A stretch of DNA of 64,000 bases, from positions 1 through 64,000 of the forward strand of contig NZ_VWPY01000001.1 in assembly GCF_011839805.1 (NCBI RefSeq), written 5' to 3'. The notes under the pieces are model-generated. The model was not told the origin of the DNA. It ran no database searches and saw only the letters and a list, made by a program, of their open reading frames with translations. Positions 1 to 8,325 of the stretch are shown one piece after another. Every line of letters starts with the position of its first letter. Position 1 is the first letter of the stretch. Position numbers and translations under genes: made by a program. Source of the stretch: Kineococcus rubinsiae. GTDB lineage: Bacteria > Actinomycetota > Actinomycetes > Actinomycetales > Kineococcaceae.

Positions 1-2
1 GC

Positions 3-2960
3 GGTACGCTCACCGTCCTGCTCCCGACGACGCCCGCGGGCCGCCCGGTCGCCTCGACCGCCCGGCCGCGCGACGACCTCGTCCTGCGCCCGGTGCCCCT
101 GGCCGTCGTGGAGCTGCGCGGCGACGAGGTGCTGGCCGTGCTGGCCGAGGTCGAGCGGCTGACCCGGCGGGGCCCCGCGGAGGCGGTGGCGAGCGACGGG
201 CTGCGCTGGCTGGCCGCCGTGGCCCGCGGCGCGCGGACCGTGCTGGACGCCGGCCGCGTCGTCCCCGACCTCGCGGCGGTCCGTCGCCCCCGCGGGGGCG
301 CCCCCGCGGAGCCCGAGCTCTCCGCCCGCTGGGTGCCGCTGCCGGACCGGCGCTGGACGCGCTGGCGCACGACCGTCGCCGAGGCGGCGCCGCCGGTCCT
401 GCGCGCCGAGGTCGACCCCGCCGGCCCGCCCGGCCGGACCCCGCCGCGCCCCGCCGTCGAGCTCCTCGACGAGGTCGCGCAGCTCGTCGTCGACCTCACG
501 GCCGCCCGCCGCACCGAGCGCGTCCTGCCGGGCCCCGCCCCGGCGGCGCCCGCGGTGCGGGCCTGGCTGACGGCCCTGCGCACCGGGGCGCCCGTGGCCG
601 GCGGCCCCACCCTGACGGCGTTCGCCCGGCGCGTGCACGACTGGCAGCGCAGCGGCGAGCAGGAGGGCTACGAGCTCGTGCTGCGCGTCGTCGAGCCCGA
701 GCCGTGGGAGGAGGACGTGCTCGGCTCGTCGGTCTGGGGCGACCCGCCCGCCGACGAGGTGGAGGACGGGGAGGTGGAGGACGGCGGGGACGGTGGCGTC
801 GAGGAGCCGGCCGGCTCGTGGACGCTGCAGGCGCGCCTGCGCCCCCTCGACGACCCGAGCCTCACGCTGACCCTCGCCGAGGCGCGGGCCGAGCGCGGCG
901 GTGACGGCGAGGACCCGCTGCTCGTGCTGCTGACCGGCACGGCCCGCGCGGGTGCCGCCCACCCGCCCCTGCGCCGGCTGCTGACCGGGGCGGCCGACGC
1001 GGACGTCGAGCTCGGTCTGGCGGACCTGCTGGACCTCGTCGAGGCCGGCGGCCCGCAGCTCGCGGCCGCCGGGATCGCCCTGCAGCTGCCCTCGCGCTGG
1101 ACGCGGCCCGACCTCACGTTCTCCCTGTCCAGCTCCGCCGCCCAGCCCGGGGCGATCACCGACCCGTGGGTGCGCAGCGAGGACGTGGTGGCGTTCCGCT
1201 GGCAGGCCGCGCTGGGTGGCGCGGACGTCGACGAGGCGGAGCTGCGCGCCCTCGCGCGGGCCAAGTCCGACCTGGTGAAGTTCCGCGGGGCGTGGGTCCA
1301 CGTCGACCGGGAGGCGCTGCGGCGCAGCGCGGAGTTCCTGCGCCGCCGCGGGTCCGGCCGCGCGAGCGTGGCGGACGTCCTCGGGTCCGTCGGGTCGTCG
1401 CGGACCCTGCCCGGCCCGGTCACGGCCGTGCGGGCCGACGGTGTCCTGGGGGAGCTCCTGTCCGGCGAGGCCGAGCAGCGCCTGGACCCCGTCCCCGTCC
1501 CCGCCGGGCTCACCGCGCAGCTGCGGCCCTACCAGCACCGCGGCCTCACCTGGCTGGCCGCGATGTCCCGCCTGGGCCTCGGGGCCGTGCTCGCCGACGA
1601 CATGGGCCTCGGCAAGACGGTGCAGCTGCTGGCGCTGCTGCTGCACGAGCACGAGGTCTCCCCCGGCGGCGGGGCGACGCTGCTCGTCTCCCCCATGTCG
1701 GTCGTCGGGAACTGGGAGGCCGAGGCGGCCCGGTTCGCCCCCGGCCTGCGGGTGCACGTCCACCACGGCACGGCCCGCCCGCGCGGGGAGGAGTTCCTCG
1801 CCCTGGCCGCGGAGCACGACCTCGTGGTGACGACCTACGGGCTGCTGGTGCGCGACGTCGAGGACCTCGCCCGGGTGCCGTGGCGCCGCGTGGCGCTGGA
1901 CGAGGCGCAGCACGTCAAGAACTCCGCGACCCGCGCGGCGCGCGCCGTCCGGGCGATCGGCGCCCGGCACCGCGTGGCCCTCACGGGAACTCCCGTGGAG
2001 AACCGCCTCGAGGACCTGCGCGCGGTCCTGGACACCACGAACCCCGGCCTGCTGGGTTCCGCCGCGACGTTCCGCGACACCTTCGCCGTACCCATCGAGA
2101 AGCTCGGCCACACCGAACCCGCCCGCCGGCTCGCGCTCATCACCCGGCCGTTCGTGCTGCGGCGCCTCAAGACCGACCCGCTCGTGGCCGGGGACCTGCC
2201 CGAGAAGATCGAGATGACGGTGCGCGCCAACCTCACGCCCGAGCAGGCCGGGCTGTACCAGGCCGTCGTCGACGCGATGCTCGCGAAGCTGCAGGACGCG
2301 GAGGGCATGGAGCGCCGCGGGCTGGTCCTCTCGACCCTCACCCGCCTCAAGCAGGTCTGCAACCACCCCGCCCACTACCTCGGCGACGGCTCGCCGCTGC
2401 TGCACCGGGGCCGGCACCGCTCGGGCAAGCTGCAGCTGCTGGACGACGTCGTCGACGCCGCGCACGCCGACGGGGAGAAGGTGCTCGTGTTCACGCAGTT
2501 CGCCGCGTTCGGCCGGATGCTCGCACCGCACCTGGCCGAGCGCACGGGCGCCGAGGTGCCGTTCCTGCACGGCGGTGTCGGGCGCCGCGAGCGCGACGCG
2601 ATGGTCGCCGGGTTCGCGGAGCCGGGCGGCCCGGCCGTCATGCTGCTCTCGCTCAAGGCCGGGGGGACGGGCCTGAACCTGACGGCCGCGAACCACGTCG
2701 TGCACGTGGACCGGTGGTGGAACCCCGCGGTGGAGGACCAGGCCACCGACCGCGCGTACCGGATCGGCCAGCACCGCCAGGTGCAGGTCCGCAAGGTCGT
2801 CAGCGCGGGCACGGTCGAGGAGCGCATCGACGCGATGATCACCCGCAAGAAGGACCTCGCCGAGACGGTCGTCGGGCGCGGCGAGGGCTGGATCACCGAG
2901 CTCGACTCCGACGCCCTCGCCCAGCTCGTGGCGCTGGGCGCCGACGCGGTCGGTGAGTGA
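3..2960 (+). CDS. SNF2/SWI2-family DEAD/DEAH helicase (5' partial)
   Basis: ATP-dependent DNA translocase of the bacterial SNF2 family. The reading frame is open from base 3, so the true start lies before the window and the GTG at 93 is probably internal. Counting from base 3, Walker A with DMGLGKT is near residue 533, the DEAQ box near 633, the GGTGLN motif V region near 889 and the RIGQ motif VI near 920, so both RecA-like lobes are intact. The N-terminal 400 or so residues match the less conserved bacterial SNF2 N-terminal region. The stop at 2958-2960 is directly followed by the GTG of the SWIM gene, so the two genes form an operon. SNF2 and SWIM proteins are often paired in bacteria. Their joint role in DNA transactions is inferred, not shown. 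Confidence 0.93.
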   Translation, partial: GTLTVLLPTTPAGRPVASTARPRDDLVLRPVPLAVVELRGDEVLAVLAEVERLTRRGPAEAVASDGLRWLAAVARGARTVLDAGRVVPDLAAVRRPRGGAPAEPELSARWVPLPDRRWTRWRTTVAEAAPPVLRAEVDPAGPPGRTPPRPAVELLDEVAQLVVDLTAARRTERVLPGPAPAAPAVRAWLTALRTGAPVAGGPTLTAFARRVHDWQRSGEQEGYELVLRVVEPEPWEEDVLGSSVWGDPPADEVEDGEVEDGGDGGVEEPAGSWTLQARLRPLDDPSLTLTLAEARAERGGDGEDPLLVLLTGTARAGAAHPPLRRLLTGAADADVELGLADLLDLVEAGGPQLAAAGIALQLPSRWTRPDLTFSLSSSAAQPGAITDPWVRSEDVVAFRWQAALGGADVDEAELRALARAKSDLVKFRGAWVHVDREALRRSAEFLRRRGSGRASVADVLGSVGSSRTLPGPVTAVRADGVLGELLSGEAEQRLDPVPVPAGLTAQLRPYQHRGLTWLAAMSRLGLGAVLADDMGLGKTVQLLALLLHEHEVSPGGGATLLVSPMSVVGNWEAEAARFAPGLRVHVHHGTARPRGEEFLALAAEHDLVVTTYGLLVRDVEDLARVPWRRVALDEAQHVKNSATRAARAVRAIGARHRVALTGTPVENRLEDLRAVLDTTNPGLLGSAATFRDTFAVPIEKLGHTEPARRLALITRPFVLRRLKTDPLVAGDLPEKIEMTVRANLTPEQAGLYQAVVDAMLAKLQDAEGMERRGLVLSTLTRLKQVCNHPAHYLGDGSPLLHRGRHRSGKLQLLDDVVDAAHADGEKVLVFTQFAAFGRMLAPHLAERTGAEVPFLHGGVGRRERDAMVAGFAEPGGPAVMLLSLKAGGTGLNLTAANHVVHVDRWWNPAVEDQATDRAYRIGQHRQVQVRKVVSAGTVEERIDAMITRKKDLAETVVGRGEGWITELDSDALAQLVALGADAVGE

Positions 2961-3809
2961 GTGGACCTCGACTCCTTCGGCAAGCGGCGCCCGGGCACGG
3001 GCCGGCCGCTGCGCGCGCAGCGCGGCCGCATCGCCCGGACCTGGTGGTCGCAGCACTTCGTGGCCGCCCTCGAGGACGGCGGCGACCGCGGCCGGCTCTC
3101 GCGCGGACGCACCTACGCGCGGGCCGGGCAGGTCGGCGAGCTGCGCCCGCAGCGCGGGGCGGTCACCGCCCGCGTCCAGGGCAGCCGGGACCGCCCCTAC
3201 GTCGTCGAGGTCGGCGTCCGGCGCTGGTCGGCCACGGAGGTCGAGGCCGTCGTCGCGGTCGTCGTGGAGAACCCGCTGCTGCTCGCGCCCCTGTTCGCGG
3301 GCGACGTCCCGCCCGCGCTCGTCGGGCTGCTCGAGGAGGTCGGCGTCGACCTCCTGCCCGCGGCGGGCGACGTCACCTACGACTGCAGCTGCCCCGACGA
3401 CGGGGAACCCTGCAAGCACGCCGCGGCCCTGGTCTACGTCCTCGCCGAGCGCCTCGACGACGAACCCGCGACGGCCCTGACCCTGCGCGGCGTCGAGCTC
3501 GCGGAGCTGCTGCGGCGCATCGAGGACGCGGCCTCGGGGCCGTCCGCCGCCCTGGAGGACCTGGGCGCCTTCACCGCGACGTTCCACCGCGCCACCGGTC
3601 CCGTGCCGGACGTCCCGATCGGCCCGCACGTGCCGGGCCGCACGGTCGTCGACGACCTCGACGAGGTCGTCCTGGGCCCCGGCGCGGCGGGGATCGCCGA
3701 CACCCTGCGCCCGGCCTACGCGGCGCTCGTGCGGCGGGGCCGCGGCGCGCGGGCCTCAGGAGCTGGAGAACCCGGGGACGCACGAGGGCCCGGCGCCGGG
3801 AGAGCCTGA
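2961..3809 (+). CDS. SWIM zinc-finger protein
   Basis: A 282-residue protein with one clear SWIM zinc-binding motif (CxC...CxH) near residues 142-153, read as CSC followed by CKH. SWIM domains are thought to bind DNA or protein and often occur beside or within SNF2 ATPases. The GTG start touches the stop of the upstream helicase with no spacer, so translation is probably coupled and the two proteins likely act together. The C-terminal 40 residues are Gly/Ala/Arg-rich, and the stop codon lies in the loop of a strong terminator hairpin, so the extreme C-terminus may be poorly conserved. The exact biochemical role is unknown. Confidence 0.85.
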   Translation: MDLDSFGKRRPGTGRPLRAQRGRIARTWWSQHFVAALEDGGDRGRLSRGRTYARAGQVGELRPQRGAVTARVQGSRDRPYVVEVGVRRWSATEVEAVVAVVVENPLLLAPLFAGDVPPALVGLLEEVGVDLLPAAGDVTYDCSCPDDGEPCKHAAALVYVLAERLDDEPATALTLRGVELAELLRRIEDAASGPSAALEDLGAFTATFHRATGPVPDVPIGPHVPGRTVVDDLDEVVLGPGAAGIADTLRPAYAALVRRGRGARASGAGEPGDARGPGAGRA

Positions 3810-3829
3810 GCTCCCCCGGCGCCGGGCCC
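3786..3829. terminator. Bidirectional terminator hairpin
   Basis: Perfect 14-bp GC-rich inverted repeat, 3786-3799 pairing with 3816-3829, between the convergent SWIM and glpD genes. The SWIM stop codon (3807-3809) is in the loop. There is no U tract, as is usual for high-GC actinobacterial terminators. Confidence 0.75.
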
Positions 3830-3842
3830 CGGGTGCGGGACG

Positions 3843-5549
3843 TCAGGCGGGCACGATGTCCGGCGCCCCGAGGCGCACGGCGTCCGCGCTCGCGTCGTCC
3901 GGCTCCTCCTGCGACGCGCGCTCGGCCGCGACGCGCTGCAGGTAGTGCTTGATCTCCGTGGCCCGGCGCTCGGCGTCCCAGCCCAGCGCGTCGCCCATGA
4001 GGTCGGCGACCAGCTCGGCGCTCTCGGTGCCCCGGTCGTAGGTCTCGATCGAGATCCGGGTGCGGCGGGCGAGGACGTCGTCGAGGTGCTGCGCCCCCTC
4101 GTGGGTGGCGGCGTAGACGACCTCGACCTGCAGGTAGTCGTCGGCGTGCGGCAGGACCTTGCCGAGCTCCGGGTTCGCGCGGACCATGTCCAGCAGCTCC
4201 GTGACCAGCGAGCCCTGCCGGTTCAGCAGGTGCTCGACGTGGTCGACGTGGATGCCGGCCTGCGCGGCCAGGACGTGGCGCTGGTTCCACAGCGCCTGGT
4301 AGCCCTCGGCCCCGACGAGCGGCACGTTCTCCGTCGTCGACGCGGGGACCTTCCCGTCGAGACCGTCGACCGCCACGTCGACGGCGTCCTTGGCCATGAC
4401 GCGGTACGTCGTGTACTTGCCGCCCGCGACGACGACGAGCCCCGGGACGGGGTGCCCGACGACGTGCTCGCGCGAGAGCTTGCTCGTCGACTCCGACTCC
4501 CCCGACAGCAGCGGCCGCAGCCCGGCGTAGACGCCCTGCACGTCGGCGCGCGTCAGCGGGGAGTTCAGCACCGAGTTCACGTGCTCCAGCACGTAGTCGA
4601 TGTCCGCGCTCGTGGCCGCCGGGTGCGCCTTGTCCAGGTCCCAGTCGGTGTCGGTCGTGCCGATGATCCAGTGCCGGCCCCAGGGGATGATGAACAGCAC
4701 GCTCTTCTCGGTGCGCAGGATCATGCCCGTCTTGGACTGGATCCGGTCGCGCGGCACGACGAGGTGGATGCCCTTGGAGGCCCGCACCTTGAACTGCCCG
4801 CGGGCGTTGACCAGCTCCTGCGTCTCGTCGGTCCAGACGCCGGTCGCGTTGATGACCTGCTTGGCGCGCACCGTGATCTCGGTCCCCGCCTCGAGGTCCA
4901 CGAGCACCGCGCCGATGACCCGCTCGCCCTCGCGGACGAACTCCTTGACCCGGGTGCGGTTGGCGATCAGCGCGCCGTACTGGGCCGCGGTGCGGGCGAT
5001 CATCATGGTGTGCCGGGCGTCGTCGACCTGGCCGTCGTAGTACTGGATCGCGCCGACCATGGCGTCCTTGCGGATGCCGGGGGCCTCGCGCAGCACGCCC
5101 TTGCGGCTGAGGTGGCGGTGCAGCGGGAAGCCCTGGTTGTTGCCCGACGACAGCGCCATGCCGTCGTAGAGGGCGATGCCCGAGCCGATGTAGGGGCGCT
5201 CGCGCACGCGCTTGGTCAGCGGGTACAGGAACGGCACCGGCTTGACCAGGTGCGGGGCGAGCTTGTTGCGCAGCAACCCCCGCTCGCGCAGCGCCTCGTG
5301 CACGAGCGCGAAGTCGAGCATCTCGAGGTAGCGCAGACCGCCGTGGACGAGCTTGGAGGAGCGGCTCGAGGTGCCGCTGGCCCAGTCGCGCGCCTCGACG
5401 AGGCCCGTGCGCAGACCGCGCGTGACGGCGTCCAGGGCGGCACCCGTGCCGACCACCCCACCGCCGACCACGAGCACGTCCAGCTCACCGTCCGCCATGT
5501 CGCGCAGTGCGTCCACCCGTGCCTGCGATGACAGTGCCTTGCTCTCCAC
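3843..5549 (-). CDS. glpD: Glycerol-3-phosphate dehydrogenase (FAD)
   Basis: Membrane-associated flavoenzyme that oxidises glycerol 3-phosphate to dihydroxyacetone phosphate and passes electrons to quinone. The 568-residue length fits the family. The N-terminal FAD dinucleotide-binding motif GGGVVGTGAALD is near residues 29-40, followed by the conserved SSRSSKLVHGGLRYLE stretch. The GGKYTTYR motif and the C-terminal GlpD cap domain are also present. The GTG start has a good GGGAG ribosome site 7 bases upstream. It is the last gene of a glpF-glpK-glpD block, separated from glpK by about 190 bases that hold a strong hairpin, so its expression may depend partly on read-through or on its own promoter. 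Confidence 0.96.
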   Translation of the reverse strand: MESKALSSQARVDALRDMADGELDVLVVGGGVVGTGAALDAVTRGLRTGLVEARDWASGTSSRSSKLVHGGLRYLEMLDFALVHEALRERGLLRNKLAPHLVKPVPFLYPLTKRVRERPYIGSGIALYDGMALSSGNNQGFPLHRHLSRKGVLREAPGIRKDAMVGAIQYYDGQVDDARHTMMIARTAAQYGALIANRTRVKEFVREGERVIGAVLVDLEAGTEITVRAKQVINATGVWTDETQELVNARGQFKVRASKGIHLVVPRDRIQSKTGMILRTEKSVLFIIPWGRHWIIGTTDTDWDLDKAHPAATSADIDYVLEHVNSVLNSPLTRADVQGVYAGLRPLLSGESESTSKLSREHVVGHPVPGLVVVAGGKYTTYRVMAKDAVDVAVDGLDGKVPASTTENVPLVGAEGYQALWNQRHVLAAQAGIHVDHVEHLLNRQGSLVTELLDMVRANPELGKVLPHADDYLQVEVVYAATHEGAQHLDDVLARRTRISIETYDRGTESAELVADLMGDALGWDAERRATEIKHYLQRVAAERASQEEPDDASADAVRLGAPDIVPA

Positions 5550-5693
5550 GTCCAGCTCCCTCGGTCCTCGCTCGGTGTCCTCTTCGGGTCGGGCCCGGCC
5601 GTGCCGTGCCCGGTGGTGCGCGTACCGCCCCGCCCGCTCCGCCTCGCAGCGGGACCTGCTGGTGCCATGGTGCGCGCCGGTCCCGCGGTCGGC

Positions 5694-5720
5694 GCGGGCG
5701 GGGGGAGGCCCCCCGCCCGC
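5694..5720 (-). terminator. Hairpin terminator after glpK
   Basis: Perfect 12-bp inverted repeat (5694-5705 with 5709-5720) with a 3-base loop, about 20 bases after the glpK stop on the minus strand. It could terminate or attenuate transcription before glpD, making glpFK more abundant than glpD. The rest of the 190-base glpK-glpD gap shows no clear promoter. Confidence 0.7.
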
Positions 5721-5741
5721 ACCGGTCGTCCGGGGCTCGCG

Positions 5742-7274
5742 TCAGTCGACGTCCACCCAGTTCAACGTCCGCTCGACGGCCTTCTTCCAGCCGGTGTAGC
5801 CGTCCTTGCGCTGGGTGTCGTCCCAGCTCGGCTCCCAGCGCTGACCCTCGTTCCAGTTCTCGCGCAGCTCGTCGGTGTCCTTCCAGAACCCGACGGCCAG
5901 GCCGGCCGCGTAGGCCGCGCCCAGGGCGGTCGTCTCGGCCACGACGGGCTTGGAGACGGGCACGCCGAGGATGTCGGCCTGCAGCTGCATGCACAGCTGG
6001 TTGGCCGTGATGCCGCCGTCGACCTTGAGGATCTCCACGGGCACGCCGGAGTCCTTGGCCATCGCCTCGGTGACGTCGCGGCTCTGGTAGCAGATGGCCT
6101 CGAGCGTGGCCCGCGCGATGTGGGCGTTGGTGTTGTAGCGCGAGAGCCCGACGATCGCGCCGCGGGCGTCGGAGCGCCAGTACGGCGCGAACAGCCCGGA
6201 GAAGGCCGGGACGAAGTAGCAGCCGCCCGAGTCCTCCACCGACGCCGCGAGCGTCTCCGACTGCGACGCACCGGAGATGATCCCGAGCTGGTCGCGCAAC
6301 CACTGCACCGCGGAACCCGTCACGGCGATTGAGCCCTCGAGCGCGTACACGGGCTTGTCGTCGTTGAACTGGTAGCAGACCGTCGTGAGCAGGCCGGCCT
6401 CCGAGCGCACGAGCTCCTCGCCCGTGTTCAGCAGCATGAAGTTGCCGGTGCCGTAGGTGTTCTTCGCCTCACCCGGCGCGAAGCAGACCTGGCCGACCAT
6501 CGCGGCCTGCTGGTCGCCGAGGATGCCCGTCAGCGGGACCTCGCCGCCCAGGGGGCCGCTCGCGAGCGTCGTGCCGTAGCCCTCGGTGCACGAGGACGGC
6601 TTGATCTCCGGCAGCATCGCCCGCGGGATGCCGAAGAAGCCCAGCAGCTCGTCGTCCCAGTCGAGGGTCTCGAGGTCCATGAGCATGGTGCGGCTGGCGT
6701 TCGTCACGTCGGTGACGTGGACGCCCCCGCGGACCCCGCCCGTGAGGTTCCAGATCAGCCACGAGTCGGTGTTGCCGAAGACCGCCTCGCCCTTCTCGGC
6801 GGCCTCGCGGACCCCCTCGACGTTCTCGAGGATCCACTGGATCTTCCCGCCGGAGAAGTACGTCGCCGGGGGCAGCCCGGCCTTGCGGCGGATGACCTGA
6901 CCGCGCTCGTCGCGGTCCAGCGCTGAGGCCAGCCGGTCGGTGCGGGTGTCCTGCCACACGATGGCGTTGTAGTACGGGCGGCCGGTCGTCTTGTTCCACA
7001 CCAGCGTGGTCTCGCGCTGGTTGGTGATGCCGAGGGCGGCCAGGTCGCTCGCGGTCAGCTTCGCCTGGCGCAGACCGGACTGGATCACGGAGCTGGTCCG
7101 CTCCCAGATCTCGATCGGGTCGTGCTCGACCCAGCCGGGCCTGGTCATGATCTGCGTGTGCTCGAGCTGGTACTTGGCGACCTCGTTGCCGCCGTGGTCG
7201 AAGACCATGAAGCGGGTGGAGGTGGTGCCCTGGTCGACGGCGCCGACGTACTGCGGGGTGTCGCTGCTGGCCAT
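5742..7274 (-). CDS. glpK: Glycerol kinase
   Basis: FGGY-family kinase that phosphorylates glycerol with ATP to glycerol 3-phosphate, trapping it after GlpF uptake. The 510-residue length is typical. The N-terminal phosphate-binding loop DQGTTSTRF, the QRETT motif, the GTGNFML adenosine-region motif and the C-terminal DGGITANQL motif are all present. It lies 35 bases after glpF in the same direction and is almost certainly cotranscribed from the promoter upstream of glpF. Confidence 0.97.
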   Translation of the reverse strand: MASSDTPQYVGAVDQGTTSTRFMVFDHGGNEVAKYQLEHTQIMTRPGWVEHDPIEIWERTSSVIQSGLRQAKLTASDLAALGITNQRETTLVWNKTTGRPYYNAIVWQDTRTDRLASALDRDERGQVIRRKAGLPPATYFSGGKIQWILENVEGVREAAEKGEAVFGNTDSWLIWNLTGGVRGGVHVTDVTNASRTMLMDLETLDWDDELLGFFGIPRAMLPEIKPSSCTEGYGTTLASGPLGGEVPLTGILGDQQAAMVGQVCFAPGEAKNTYGTGNFMLLNTGEELVRSEAGLLTTVCYQFNDDKPVYALEGSIAVTGSAVQWLRDQLGIISGASQSETLAASVEDSGGCYFVPAFSGLFAPYWRSDARGAIVGLSRYNTNAHIARATLEAICYQSRDVTEAMAKDSGVPVEILKVDGGITANQLCMQLQADILGVPVSKPVVAETTALGAAYAAGLAVGFWKDTDELRENWNEGQRWEPSWDDTQRKDGYTGWKKAVERTLNWVDVD

Positions 7275-7309
7275 GGTGGGGGTGCTGCCTCTCTGCAGGG
7301 GGGGTTCGG

Positions 7310-8158
7310 TCAGTCGTCTTCGGAGGGGATCCGGCCCGCGGGCTGGTCCTCGGCCACGTCGTCCTCGTCGGGCAGGTGCCGCTCCACGACGACGCGGTAC
7401 AACCCGCCGCCGATGAGCGCACCGAGCACGGGGCCGACGATCGGCACCCAGAAGTAGAGCTGACCGCCGGGTTCGCGCATCGCCGTGCCGTAGCCCGTGA
7501 TGAACTCCGCGACGCGGGGGCCGAAGTCGCGCGCCGGGTTGATGGCGTAGCCGGCGTTGCTGCCCCAGGCCATGCCGATGCCGACGACGACGAGACCGAT
7601 GATGACGGGGGCCAGGTTCGCGCCGGGCGGCGTCGCCCGGAGCTCGGTGATGGCGAAGATGAGGAACACGAGGATCGCGGTGCCGACGACCTGGTCCAGG
7701 AACGCCGTGCCGATGCTCACCCCGGTGCCCGGGAGGGTCGAGAAGATCCCCTGGGACGTGAAGGTGTGACCCGGGTCGACCGTCGCGATCGCGTCGTCGT
7801 AGGTCCAGCGGACGATGAGGGCCGCGACGAAGGCGCCGAGGAACTGGGCGACCGCGTAGGGCAGCACCTTCGCCCAGGCGAAGCCCTTGTAGACCGCCAG
7901 CGCGATGGTGACCGCCGGGTTGAGGTGGGCGCCGGTGGTGCGGCCGGCGACGTAGATGCCGAACATGACGCCGAAGCCCCAGGCCCAGTGGATCGAGTCC
8001 GCGTCGCCGTTCTGGCCCGCGACGACCTGGGCGACGACGCCCACGCCGAAGAGGATGAGGATGGCCGTGCCGGCGAACTCCGCCAGGAGCTCGCCCAGGA
8101 GGGTCGGTCGTCTCGGGACGGTCCTGGTCGCAGTCTGCGTGGAACTGCGCTCTGCCAT
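7310..8158 (-). CDS. glpF: Glycerol uptake facilitator (aquaglyceroporin)
   Basis: MIP-family channel for facilitated diffusion of glycerol. Both half-helix NPA motifs are present: HLNPAV near residue 80 and NPARDFGPR near residue 207. The Asp after the second NPA is typical of glycerol-conducting rather than water-only members. About six hydrophobic helices are visible. I chose the ATG at 8158 (282 residues) because it has a GGGGAG site about 7 bases upstream. A longer in-frame extension to 8263 would run through the promoter and palindrome, so it is rejected. The C-terminal 25 residues are acidic and charged. It is the first gene of glpFKD. Confidence 0.93.
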   Translation of the reverse strand: MAERSSTQTATRTVPRRPTLLGELLAEFAGTAILILFGVGVVAQVVAGQNGDADSIHWAWGFGVMFGIYVAGRTTGAHLNPAVTIALAVYKGFAWAKVLPYAVAQFLGAFVAALIVRWTYDDAIATVDPGHTFTSQGIFSTLPGTGVSIGTAFLDQVVGTAILVFLIFAITELRATPPGANLAPVIIGLVVVGIGMAWGSNAGYAINPARDFGPRVAEFITGYGTAMREPGGQLYFWVPIVGPVLGALIGGGLYRVVVERHLPDEDDVAEDQPAGRIPSEDD

Positions 8159-8207
8159 GGATAACTCCCCGTTGAGTCGAGATGCACGGCTGATCGCCGC
8201 CCGCCGG

Positions 8208-8236
8208 ACGTTAGGAGGCCCGCCGGAGGCCGTCAA
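8208..8236 (-). promoter_or_regulatory. Sigma70-type promoter of glpFKD
   Basis: On the minus strand, a -35 TTGACG (8236-8231), a 17-base spacer and a -10 TAACGT (8213-8208) lie about 50 bases before the glpF ATG. The predicted start near 8201 gives a leader of about 43 bases ending with the GGGGAG ribosome site. It is one of the clearest promoters in the window. Confidence 0.75.
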
Positions 8237-8244
8237 CGACGCCG

Positions 8245-8261
8245 GTTCGACGATGTCGAAC
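8245..8261. promoter_or_regulatory. 17-bp palindrome upstream of glpF (candidate operator)
   Basis: GTTCGAC-GAT-GTCGAAC, a perfect inverted repeat with 7-base arms and a 3-base centre. It sits 8 bases upstream of the glpF -35 element. Glycerol operons of actinobacteria are often controlled by IclR-type regulators of the GylR kind that bind such palindromes, so it is a plausible operator. No regulator gene is next to the operon in this window. Confidence 0.6.
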
Positions 8262-8325
8262 ACCTGGGGGCCTCCTGGGGCCGGCCGCGGCTCAAGCCGG
8301 GTCCCCGACGTGCCGATGGCCCGTC

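Noticed and set aside
3945-5531. 528-codon open frame opposite glpD
   Set aside because: An antisense GC artefact; the minus-strand frame has all GlpD motifs.
8159-8263. In-frame N-terminal extension of glpF
   Set aside because: It would cover the promoter and palindrome, and the internal ATG at 8158 has a good ribosome site.
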